From positions 496,001 through 560,000 of the forward strand of contig JBAOKB010000074.1 in assembly GCA_037044905.1 (NCBI GenBank): 64,000 bases of DNA, given 5' to 3'. Shown piece by piece: positions 11,134 to 18,410 of the stretch (positions are counted from its first letter, which is position 1; the number at the start of each line of letters is the position of its first letter). Both the position numbers and the translations under genes were made by a program. The notes beneath the pieces are model-generated. The model worked only from the letters and a program-made list of their open reading frames with translations. It was not told the origin of the DNA and made no database searches. The DNA comes from Hortaea werneckii. Its lineage: Eukaryota > Ascomycota > Dothideomycetes > Mycosphaerellales > Teratosphaeriaceae.

Positions 11134-11302
11134 TATAACAGGTAAGGCCTAAAGTAGAGTATAGACGTTACTATACCTAAGACGCTTAGTATACGTACCG
11201 AGACTTTCTACTAGGAAGCTAGCGTATCTATTTCTCTCTCTTCTATCGAACTTATTAAATATATATAAGATACTCCTATATATACGTTACTTTCCTATAA
11301 TA
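11134..11302 (+). repeat. 5' LTR of the second-layer gypsy element
   Basis: Begins TATAACAGGTAAGG and ends CCTATAATA (originally TG...CA). Aligns without gaps to 36774-36942; the differences are mostly transitions. Confidence 0.85.
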
Positions 11303-11602
11303 TTAAGTTCGATTACTATAAACCTAAATCCGCCTAACAATAGGCTTACGCTAGAACCTAGGTTATCTTTTTTAGAGGACGTAATATTGCTACGCGAGGC
11401 TATAGTAGCTAAACTATAGGGGTTTATTTAGTAGTTATATTATAGATAAGAGAGGCTAGAAGCTAAGTTAGCTTACGCGTAGACTATACGAGAATCGATA
11501 GAGAATATATAATCGAGAAAGGGATCCTACCTTAAAGGTAAAGGAGCCTCTATCTAAGCTCTAATAGCTAGGCTAGTAAATATACTCTCTACGAGTTCTT
11601 AG

Positions 11603-11607
11603 TCTAG
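11603..11607. other. Target-site duplication TCTAG, left copy
   Basis: Five bases directly before the left LTR of the young chromovirus; the exact copy is at 18406-18410. Confidence 0.9.
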
Positions 11608-12009
11608 TGTTGCGACCCTACGAAGTAGTGTCACGGGTTTAGAGCTCTTTGGAACAGATGTGTCAAGACAACTGGGTTGTGGGATAACTGATTGTGACAA
11701 GGCTGTTGGGTCTCTACCTAACAGTCGGATTGCAACATGAGTTGAACACACGAACTCCTAATGAGAAACGTGCCTAGTTATATACATAAGAGATTCGTGT
11801 CTTCATGCATCTGATCGCCTGGTCGCTCAGCGATCAGTCGCTCAGTGATCGCTCGGTCGCTCGTCGACCAGTCGACCACTTGCATATATGCAGTCAGTCG
11901 CCTGCCAAGGCAGCGCTCACTTGCATACTGGTCACGTGACCCTTGTCTCCTCTGGCCCCTACTGGCCAATCGCTTCGGGTCTGACCGTCTCGTGACCGTG
12001 CTCGTAACA
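11608..12009 (-). repeat. 3' LTR of the young chromovirus
   Basis: 402 bases from TGTTGCGACC to CTCGTAACA, with TGTT...AACA ends. Being the LTR next to the antisense gene, it may also supply its promoter. Confidence 0.95.
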
Positions 12010-12024
12010 CCATCCCCCTTTCAG
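12010..12024 (-). other. Polypurine tract of the young chromovirus
   Basis: CTGAAAGGGGGATGG on the - strand, directly next to the 3' LTR. Confidence 0.75.
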
Positions 12025-12106
12025 CCTAGCTTCGTCCCTGAAGCTTATGATGTCGCTGTCCCCCGCGTTCCTTTTGTAACAGTTTGTAGCAGTCTTTCTT
12101 CCTACG

Positions 12107-12619
12107 ATGTCTCTGCAACCAGAAACTTCTTCTTCCAAGAAAAGACGCTCGCGTCTGGCTGCCGAAATTGAAAGGAACGGTCGTCCTGTCTTCTTCCCGT
12201 GTGAACGTTGTTCTACACACAACCATCTTTGCATCATCATGTCGAACTCAACCAACCTTCGGTGTTCCGAATGCGTCCGTCAAGGCAAGAAATGCGTCAA
12301 CATGTCTTGGGAATCCTTAGACCGAACTCGGGAGGAGTACCAGCGCAAGGTGGATGAGGATGAAGAGTTGTTGGCTACCGTGATGGCTCGGTTAATGCGA
12401 AACAAGAAGATTCTTCGTCAAGCTGAAGGTCGGGCGGCTCGGAAAGCCGAATGCCTTGCGTCGGAAATGGATGCAGAGGGCGCGTTTGAGGCTGAAGAGA
12501 ATTGTCCTGCGGCGGCTGCTACTGTGGGCCTTACTCCCCTGATGATGGAGACCCTGGGGAATATGGATCAATCCCTTTCCTTCTCCGGTGGTACTGGTGT
12601 AGCAACTTCGGGCAATTAA
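12107..12619 (+). CDS. Antisense accessory protein with a Zn(II)2Cys6-like cluster and coiled coil
   Basis: Encoded on the strand opposite to gag-pol, between the 3' LTR and pol, overlapping the last 89 bases of pol. 170 aa from ATG 12107. A basic run KKRRSR (11-16) precedes six cysteines at 32, 35, 42, 53, 56 and 63, spaced CX2CX6CX10CX2CX6C, which fits the fungal binuclear zinc cluster rule. The usual basic residues between the first cysteines are missing (CERCSTHNHLC), so DNA binding is uncertain. A charged helical segment (SWESLDRTREEYQRKVDEDE onward, ~68-125) should form a coiled coil. From memory, similar small proteins are scattered through fungal genomes near gypsy elements, but I cannot name a family. 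It starts 98 bases from the LTR, which could act as its promoter. Role unknown. Confidence 0.75.
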   Translation: MSLQPETSSSKKRRSRLAAEIERNGRPVFFPCERCSTHNHLCIIMSNSTNLRCSECVRQGKKCVNMSWESLDRTREEYQRKVDEDEELLATVMARLMRNKKILRQAEGRAARKAECLASEMDAEGAFEAEENCPAAAATVGLTPLMMETLGNMDQSLSFSGGTGVATSGN

Positions 12620-15600
12620 GATTGGTAAGTGGTTCCCATGTATTTTCGTCGCTGGGGTATCCTTTCCACTTGATGAGGTATCGCTGACTATTCCTGTCGT
12701 AGTCTACGATCTTTTCGACTTCATACTCGTCGTCTTCTTGCTCCTGGTAGTGGAACGTGGTTTGCAGCGTGGCGCTGGGGTGTGCGGGTTCCAACAAGGA
12801 TATGTGGAACACTGGATGGATCTTTGCGTCCGGTGGAAGCTCGAGTCGGTAGCTGACTGTGCCCTTCTGTTCGGCAATCAAAAATGGTCCGACTTTGACG
12901 TGATCCAGTTTCTTCGTTCTTCGCTTTGTTTTCAGGTTCTTCGTCAGAAGATATACCTTATCCCCCTTCTTAAGTTGAGGTGCCGTTTTTGATTCTTTGA
13001 ATCTCTGTTTCTGGATTCGCTGTTGCGAATGTCGGATTGCATCTCGGGCTGTGGTGTGTGCCTTCTGCAATTCCTCTGCCATTATTATGGCTTTGTCGGC
13101 TTTTATTGATGTTCTCGGTTCCATGAACATGTTGGGTGCTTTTCCATAATTAAGGAAAAATGGCGATTCTCTCGTTGTCTCTGATGCGTTATTGTTTAAC
13201 GCCAGTTGCGCCATTGGTAACAATGAAACCCAATTGTTTTGTGCGTAATTGACGTAGTGCCGTAAATATGCTTCGAGTGACTGATTTGTCCTTTCAGTCT
13301 GACCATCTGTCTCTGGGTGGAATGCTGTCGATAACTTGTGCTTGATTCCAATTTGTCCCATAAGAGATTTCCAGAAATTCGATGTGAACAGCTTATCTCT
13401 GTCTGTGATGAAGCTTTCTGGAATTCCATGATGTCTGATTAGCCTGTCCAGTACGAGGTATGCGAGTTCCATAGCTGCCATTGATTCCTTGCACGGTATG
13501 AAATGTGCATACTTGGTCAAGGTGTCTACCATGACAAGTATTGAATCGTAGACGACTCCTGTTGCGGGGTCCTTGGATGCCGGTAACTTCGTGATGAAGT
13601 CCATTGTGACTTCTCTCCATGGTGTATCCGAGGGTTCTCGGAACTGGAGATTGCCATATTTCGCATGTCGTGATGCCTTATTCTTCTGGCAACTGTCGCA
13701 CTGTTTGATGTAGTCGGCAACCTTCTTCCGCATCTGTGGGAAGGTAAAGTTTCGTCTAATCAAATCTGTTGTTCTGGCTATTCCTGGGTGTCCTGTTGTT
13801 TGGCTATCATGGTGGTCTTTGATGCATTCGTGTTCCTTTGCTGGTGGAACCTGGTACTTCCCATGTTCGATGGGGAACTCTTCTTGTTCATCTCGTAGAA
13901 CTCGGAGTATGTTGTTAAACTCTTGTGTATCTGTGGTAAGGCTTCCGTCCTTGTTGACTTTGAGCAATGTTTTCTTGTTCTGCTCCTTGCCTTCCATGTA
14001 GTCGCTTCTTCTGCTTAGCGCATCTGCGCGCCCATTGTCTTTTCCTGGTGTATACTGGATATCGAACTTGTATTGTCCGAGTAGCTCTGACCATCTACAA
14101 TGTCGACGTGATAGATCCTTGGTAGTTGTAAAGTATTGAAGGTTCTTGTGGTCGGTGTATATCGTCAGTCCTGTAGCTCCTTCGCAGTAAACTCTCCAGT
14201 GTCGCAATGCTGCAACAATCGCTAACAGTTCTTTGTCGTAAATCTCGTAGTTCTGTTCCGCTGGCGTCATTTTCCTTGAGTAATACGCCACTGGGTGTCT
14301 TTTGCCATCATGTTCTTGAGTGATGCAAGCACCTATTGCTAAGTCGGATGCGTCGGTTTCGACTTGTACTGGTTTCTTCGTATCGAATAGCATGAGTGTT
14401 GGTGACTGTATACATGCTTTCTTGAGTTGTTGGAATGCTTTCTGTTGTTTCTCCGTCCATACGAACTTGGTGTCCTTCTTCGTAAGACTCGTGAGTGGGA
14501 TTGCAAGTTTGGAGTATCCTTCAACAAACTTTCTGTTGTAGTTCGCGAGTCCCAGAAAGGCTTGGATTTCTGTGACGTTCTTCGGTGTTGGCCATTCCTT
14601 GATGGATTGTACTTTCTTTGGGTCCATCTTGATTCCAGTAGTATTGATGATGAATCCTAGGAATTCGATTTCCTTCTTGTAGAATTCACATTTCTCGGGT
14701 GCGGTCTTGAAGTCCACTGTGCTAAGTCGTTCTAGCACTGCTTGTACGTCTTTGGTGTGTTGTTCTCGGCTTCCGCGGGTGAAGATTAAGATGTCATCGA
14801 CATAGGCTATCGTTGTAATGTCGAGTAGGTCTCGTAACACATCGTTGACGAGTTGCTGACACGTCGCTGGGGCGTTCGTAAGTCCCATTGGCATGACTCG
14901 AAATTGATAGAGTCCATAGCGCGTCCTGAAGGCTGTTTTCCATTCTTCTCCCTTAGCCATTCGTACGGCGTAGAATGCGTCTCGTAGATCAATCTTGGAA
15001 TACCAGTTTGCTCCGGTAAGTCGATCTTGCATTTCTTCGATGTTAGGTAGTGGATATCGGTTCTTGACCGTGACTTCATTGAGTCGTCGATAGTCGATTA
15101 CCATTCGCAGTTTTCCTCCTTTCTTTGGAACGAACATTGCTGGTGAAGCGGCTGGCGATTGAGATTTCTCTATCCATCCCTTGTCGCTCTTTTCTTTCAG
15201 CCATCGTCGTTGCTCTTCGAGCTCTTTTTCGGATAACCTGTATAGTGGCCCCCATGGTGGATCTTTGCCGGGCTGAAGTTGTATTCGGTGATCCCATGGT
15301 TGATGTCTAGGTAAGGCGGCTAATCCTTCCTCTTCCTGGAAGAGCGGTTTCCATTTCTTAAACTCTTCAGGGATCTCTGGAGGTGCGTTAGTTCTCCTTT
15401 TATCTCTCACCTCGTGACCTGGCTGGGCTGGCTCAGTGTCTGTGGAGACCATCTCCTTGCCGTTTTTGTCGGAGTATGTTATCGGTTGACGTTCTAATTC
15501 GCAGAACTGTCTTTCCTCATCTACCATCGCACGCTGTCGATGTATAGGGTGGATGTCGGTAGCGCAACCGCATCGCTCAAACTTGAGTACTCTTTTCCTC

Positions 15601-16040
15601 CAATCTATCAGAGGGTTGTGCTTTTCCAACCAAGGTGTCCCCATCACGACATCGTGACTGGCCATGTCAACGATATCCAGGCTGACAGTCTCGTGGTGCT
15701 GTTGGATAGCTAGGACTAGCGGCATTGTTTCGCTGTCCACTTCGGATAGGGATGATCCATCTGCGACCATCAACTCGTATCCGCCGTCTTTCTTTCGTCG
15801 GGTGGCGATCCCGTTTCGCTGGACAAAGCTGGTCGATATAAAGTTTCCGCTGGCTCCGGAATCGATCATAGCTTGTGTCGTATGTCCATTGACAATGCAT
15901 TTGGTACGGAATACCGGTGCTGCTGATGCTGTGGGAGCTTCGATAATGTTTACTTCCTGGCGACTGCTCCTGTCGGCAGGGATCCTTCGTTTTTTGAATA
16001 GTATCCTGGCGAGTTGGCATCTTCGAGACAGACTTCCCAA
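12531..16040 (-). CDS. pol: Pol polyprotein of the young chromovirus: protease, RT, RNase H, integrase, chromodomain
   Basis: Open for ~1,170 codons; the first codon of the open stretch is TTG 16040 directly after a TGA, so expression probably needs frameshifting from gag. Domains in order: aspartic protease DSGASG (~60-65); reverse transcriptase with IAYVDDILIF (~411-420); RNase H starting VETDASDLAIGACI; integrase with HHCC finger (GHPGIAR...QCDSCQKNK) and core motifs FITKLP, SFITDRDKLF and HPETDGQTERTNQSLE; chromodomain YEVEKIVDYD...YLIKWKGYPSDENTWEP near the C terminus. All catalytic motifs are intact, so this copy may be active. Pol is in the +1 frame relative to gag. Confidence 0.95.
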   Translation of the reverse strand: MGSLSRRCQLARILFKKRRIPADRSSRQEVNIIEAPTASAAPVFRTKCIVNGHTTQAMIDSGASGNFISTSFVQRNGIATRRKKDGGYELMVADGSSLSEVDSETMPLVLAIQQHHETVSLDIVDMASHDVVMGTPWLEKHNPLIDWRKRVLKFERCGCATDIHPIHRQRAMVDEERQFCELERQPITYSDKNGKEMVSTDTEPAQPGHEVRDKRRTNAPPEIPEEFKKWKPLFQEEEGLAALPRHQPWDHRIQLQPGKDPPWGPLYRLSEKELEEQRRWLKEKSDKGWIEKSQSPAASPAMFVPKKGGKLRMVIDYRRLNEVTVKNRYPLPNIEEMQDRLTGANWYSKIDLRDAFYAVRMAKGEEWKTAFRTRYGLYQFRVMPMGLTNAPATCQQLVNDVLRDLLDITTIAYVDDILIFTRGSREQHTKDVQAVLERLSTVDFKTAPEKCEFYKKEIEFLGFIINTTGIKMDPKKVQSIKEWPTPKNVTEIQAFLGLANYNRKFVEGYSKLAIPLTSLTKKDTKFVWTEKQQKAFQQLKKACIQSPTLMLFDTKKPVQVETDASDLAIGACITQEHDGKRHPVAYYSRKMTPAEQNYEIYDKELLAIVAALRHWRVYCEGATGLTIYTDHKNLQYFTTTKDLSRRHCRWSELLGQYKFDIQYTPGKDNGRADALSRRSDYMEGKEQNKKTLLKVNKDGSLTTDTQEFNNILRVLRDEQEEFPIEHGKYQVPPAKEHECIKDHHDSQTTGHPGIARTTDLIRRNFTFPQMRKKVADYIKQCDSCQKNKASRHAKYGNLQFREPSDTPWREVTMDFITKLPASKDPATGVVYDSILVMVDTLTKYAHFIPCKESMAAMELAYLVLDRLIRHHGIPESFITDRDKLFTSNFWKSLMGQIGIKHKLSTAFHPETDGQTERTNQSLEAYLRHYVNYAQNNWVSLLPMAQLALNNNASETTRESPFFLNYGKAPNMFMEPRTSIKADKAIIMAEELQKAHTTARDAIRHSQQRIQKQRFKESKTAPQLKKGDKVYLLTKNLKTKRRTKKLDHVKVGPFLIAEQKGTVSYRLELPPDAKIHPVFHISLLEPAHPSATLQTTFHYQEQEDDEYEVEKIVDYDRNSQRYLIKWKGYPSDENTWEPLTNLNCPKLLHQYHRRRKGIDPYSPGSPSSGE

Positions 16041-17964
16041 TCAAGGGTCCATGTCGTGGGCCTAGGATAACCTTTCCTTGTGTCATTGATACCTTGATTT
16101 GTCCTTTGACAGTGGCTTTGACGTGCCCTAGTATCATGTTTCTCCATATTGGTAGTTGCACTGGTGGTCCCATGGGCTTCAGTTCCCATTGTTTTGTGGA
16201 CTCAGTCAATTTGTGCCGCATTGCCTCCAACGATATGAGGTCTTCTTGATAGGCTTCCTGGATTCGGTGTAATTCATGTAGTCGTGCCTTAACGATCTGG
16301 ATTCGTTCTCTAACACTTCTGGGAATATGGATTCCATCGGGTGTGCCATAACTTCCATCGGATTGGAATGTACTTCCAATTGGTGGTCGTTCTTGCACGT
16401 GTGCTGCGGCGTCGTAGTCGACGTTGACAAGTCGGTAATTCCAGAACATTGCTCTAATTCGGTTGAGCATGTTGTCGAATTCGATTGGGTGCAGTCGTCG
16501 TTTCCCTTGGATCTGTGGGAATACGGTTTCAAATTGGTTCGCGATGAAGAGGATCATTCTCCGAGCTGGTCCTGCTCCTGAGACTTCGAAATGATATAGT
16601 TCGAGGTCGTCGGGTTCATCGTCGTCGGTATATTCTTCTTCAGATGAATCGTTATCCGTCGTGGCGACTGTTTGGGCGATCATTTGTAGTTGTTCCAGGT
16701 TTGGTCCCGTTAGTTCTGGTTCGGTATCGTTGTTTGGTGGAGATTCTTCTTCTCCCAGCAGTTCTTCTTCCTGCTCGGGGGGTGTATTTTCTTGCAGAGT
16801 TGCGTCCTCCCAATTGAATGGTGGTGGAGACCTTCCTCTCCGGGAATTTCCTAAGTCTCTCATCTGCTGTAGCGGCTGGCCTCGTACCATCGCGTTAAAT
16901 TCCATCCTAGCCTTACGTGGCTTCTTGGGATAGTGACCACTTGCTAGCTTGTCTGAGTCATGGGTTTTACAGTAGTCGTCGTAACAACCCGTCCAATGCA
17001 TAGCCTTATGGTCTGGTTCCGTCTTCGGTTCCTTAACGAGTTTTGATACATCGTAGGCGCCTCGTCCATCGTTTGCTTCGTTGATGGGTTCCTTCACTAG
17101 CATCATGTTGAGCTGCTCCTGCGGTCGCACCTTTCGTCCGCGGCAGTCTCGTGCGTAATGCCCTATCTTGTGGCAGTTGTAGCACTCCGGTCCTTCTCGT
17201 TTCTTTCCTCTGTTGTTGTTCCCTTGGAACTTCCCTTTTCCCTTGGCTCCTCGCATGCCTTTTCCTTTTGGCTTGCGCTGGATAATATCCAATTCCATGG
17301 CGTCCGGATCGCGACGAGACCCTCCAGTCCAGCTGGTAGAGTTGTAGCCAGATCGTCCGCGATACTGTCCATTATGGCGTTTTTCCATCTTCCTCTCGTA
17401 GAGCCTATCGTCAATTTCGATAGCATCCTGAATCATCAGTTCGAGAGTGTCGTGAGATGCACCTGAGCGCATGAGTTCATCCTTGACGTCGTCCTTGAGT
17501 CCAGTGTAATACATAGTGAGTAAGGCTTGGTCATCCCACCCAGTTTTGCCTGAATACTCCCTGAACTTGGCGGTGTATTGCGAAGTAGACGTCTTCTGTT
17601 TCAAGTGTTGGATAACTCGGATGGCGACTTGTTTTTCGTTACTCAACCCATAAATATTTCGAATGGCTTTGACATAATTGTCCCAGCTGTTGAAGATTCC
17701 TTCGGTGTCGATGTTCTGGTGCAAGACTTCGTGCAACCTAGGTCGAATCCATTGTTGGACTTGTCCCCTAAGGTAAGAGGATGCAAGTAAGGTCTTCTTG
17801 GGATCCTGGGTGATGTTTTCGAAACGAAAGTAAAGTGCCATTTGGTTGAGCCAATCGTCGAGCTTCGATCGATCGCCATAGTAATAGTCCGGTCTGGCGA
17901 CTTTGATATTGTTGTCGTGGGTACGCTGCTGAACGCTGGTGTCTCGGTTCTCGGATGGAGCCAT
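15667..17964 (-). CDS. gag: Gag-like polyprotein of the young chromovirus
   Basis: Capsid and nucleocapsid protein that packages element RNA into virus-like particles. ATG 17964, 765 codons. The N-terminal half is a retrotransposon gag domain (GDRSKLDDWLNQMALYF, then YGLSNEKQVAIR). A basic Gly/Lys-rich stretch precedes one CCHC zinc knuckle CYNCHKIGHYARDC at residues 261-274. After that come ~380 extra residues, acidic in the middle (EEEYTDDDEPDDLE), longer than usual for fungal gag. The last ~124 codons overlap the start of pol in another frame and may not be translated as gag. No premature stops. Confidence 0.9.
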   Translation of the reverse strand: MAPSENRDTSVQQRTHDNNIKVARPDYYYGDRSKLDDWLNQMALYFRFENITQDPKKTLLASSYLRGQVQQWIRPRLHEVLHQNIDTEGIFNSWDNYVKAIRNIYGLSNEKQVAIRVIQHLKQKTSTSQYTAKFREYSGKTGWDDQALLTMYYTGLKDDVKDELMRSGASHDTLELMIQDAIEIDDRLYERKMEKRHNGQYRGRSGYNSTSWTGGSRRDPDAMELDIIQRKPKGKGMRGAKGKGKFQGNNNRGKKREGPECYNCHKIGHYARDCRGRKVRPQEQLNMMLVKEPINEANDGRGAYDVSKLVKEPKTEPDHKAMHWTGCYDDYCKTHDSDKLASGHYPKKPRKARMEFNAMVRGQPLQQMRDLGNSRRGRSPPPFNWEDATLQENTPPEQEEELLGEEESPPNNDTEPELTGPNLEQLQMIAQTVATTDNDSSEEEYTDDDEPDDLELYHFEVSGAGPARRMILFIANQFETVFPQIQGKRRLHPIEFDNMLNRIRAMFWNYRLVNVDYDAAAHVQERPPIGSTFQSDGSYGTPDGIHIPRSVRERIQIVKARLHELHRIQEAYQEDLISLEAMRHKLTESTKQWELKPMGPPVQLPIWRNMILGHVKATVKGQIKVSMTQGKVILGPRHGPLIGKSVSKMPTRQDTIQKTKDPCRQEQSPGSKHYRSSHSISSTGIPYQMHCQWTYDTSYDRFRSQRKLYIDQLCPAKRDRHPTKERRRIRVDGRRWIIPIRSGQRNNAASPSYPTAPRDCQPGYR

Positions 17965-17993
17965 TGTTGTCTGAGGTACAAAGTTCCTTGAGG

Positions 17994-18001
17994 GTGTTCA
18001 A
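17994..18001 (-). other. Possible self-priming primer-binding site
   Basis: On the - strand this is TTGAACAC, two bases inside the 5' LTR, where a tRNA primer site starting TGG would be expected but is absent. It is complementary to GTGTTCAA (18145-18138), the presumed first bases of the transcript. This layout resembles self-primed Tf1-type elements. It is an eight-base match only. Confidence 0.4.
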
Positions 18002-18174
18002 AGTGTTGCGACCCTACGAAGTAGTGTCACGGGTTTAGAGCTCTTTGGAACAGATGTGTCAAGACAACTGGGTTGTGGGATAACTGATTGTGACAAGGCT
18101 GTTGGGTCTCTACCTAACAGTCGGATTGCAACATGAGTTGAACACACGAACTCCTAATGAGAAACGTGCCTAGT

Positions 18175-18180
18175 TATATA
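18175..18180 (-). promoter_or_regulatory. TATA box in the 5' LTR
   Basis: TATATA within TGTATATAAC on the - strand. It separates the repeat-rich upstream part of the LTR from the presumed start near 18145. The same site occurs in the other LTR. Confidence 0.55.
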
Positions 18181-18206
18181 CATAAGAGATTCGTGTCTTC
18201 ATGCAT

Positions 18207-18270
18207 CTGATCGCCTGGTCGCTCAGCGATCAGTCGCTCAGTGATCGCTCGGTCGCTCGTCGACCAGTCG
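18207..18270 (-). promoter_or_regulatory. Repeated GCGACC/GCGATC motifs in LTR U3
   Basis: Several direct and inverted copies of a short motif (TCGCTCAGCGATC, TCGCTCAGTGATC, GGTCGCTCG, GTCGACCAGTCGACC), ending ~27 bases upstream of the TATA box. The spacing suits an upstream activating region. A matching cluster is in the other LTR. Confidence 0.45.
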
Positions 18271-18325
18271 ACCACTTGCATATATGCAGTCAGTCGCCTG
18301 CCAAGGCAGCGCTCACTTGCATACT

Positions 18326-18337
18326 GGTCACGTGACC
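18326..18337. promoter_or_regulatory. Perfect 12-bp palindrome GGTCACGTGACC in the LTR
   Basis: Contains the E-box core CACGTG with extended symmetry, a classic bHLH (Cbf1-type) site. The second copy is at 11930-11941, ~165 bases before the antisense ATG. Confidence 0.5.
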
Positions 18338-18405
18338 CTTGTCTCCTCTGGCCCCTACTGGCCAATCGCTTCGGGTCTGACCGTCTCGTGACCGTGCTCG
18401 TAACA

Positions 18406-18410
18406 TCTAG
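18406..18410. other. Target-site duplication TCTAG, right copy
   Basis: Exact match to 11603-11607. Confidence 0.9.

Larger units (their letters stand above)
11608..18405 (-). mobile_element. Young, unmutated Ty3/gypsy chromovirus (6,798 bp)
   Basis: Complete LTR retrotransposon on the - strand with 402 bp LTRs, TCTAG target duplication, PBS region, gag, pol with chromodomain, polypurine tract and an extra antisense gene. I saw no difference between the two LTRs by eye. Base use is normal (CA and TG common), in contrast to the mutated DNA around it, so it inserted after RIP stopped acting here or escaped it. It lies in the gag of the older gypsy element. Confidence 0.95.
18004..18405 (-). 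repeat. 5' LTR of the young chromovirus
   Basis: Same 402 bases as 11608-12009. In the element's own direction it has a repeat-rich U3, a TATATA box (18180-18175) and a likely transcription start ~35 bases further on, near 18145. Confidence 0.95.

Noticed and set aside
12531..18300. Many + strand and out-of-frame reading frames across gag and pol and in the LTRs (for example a 63-codon frame in each LTR)
   Set aside because: They are shadows of the true - strand genes or lie inside LTRs and have no protein features. Only the 170-codon frame at 12107 has a distinct cysteine pattern and coiled coil.
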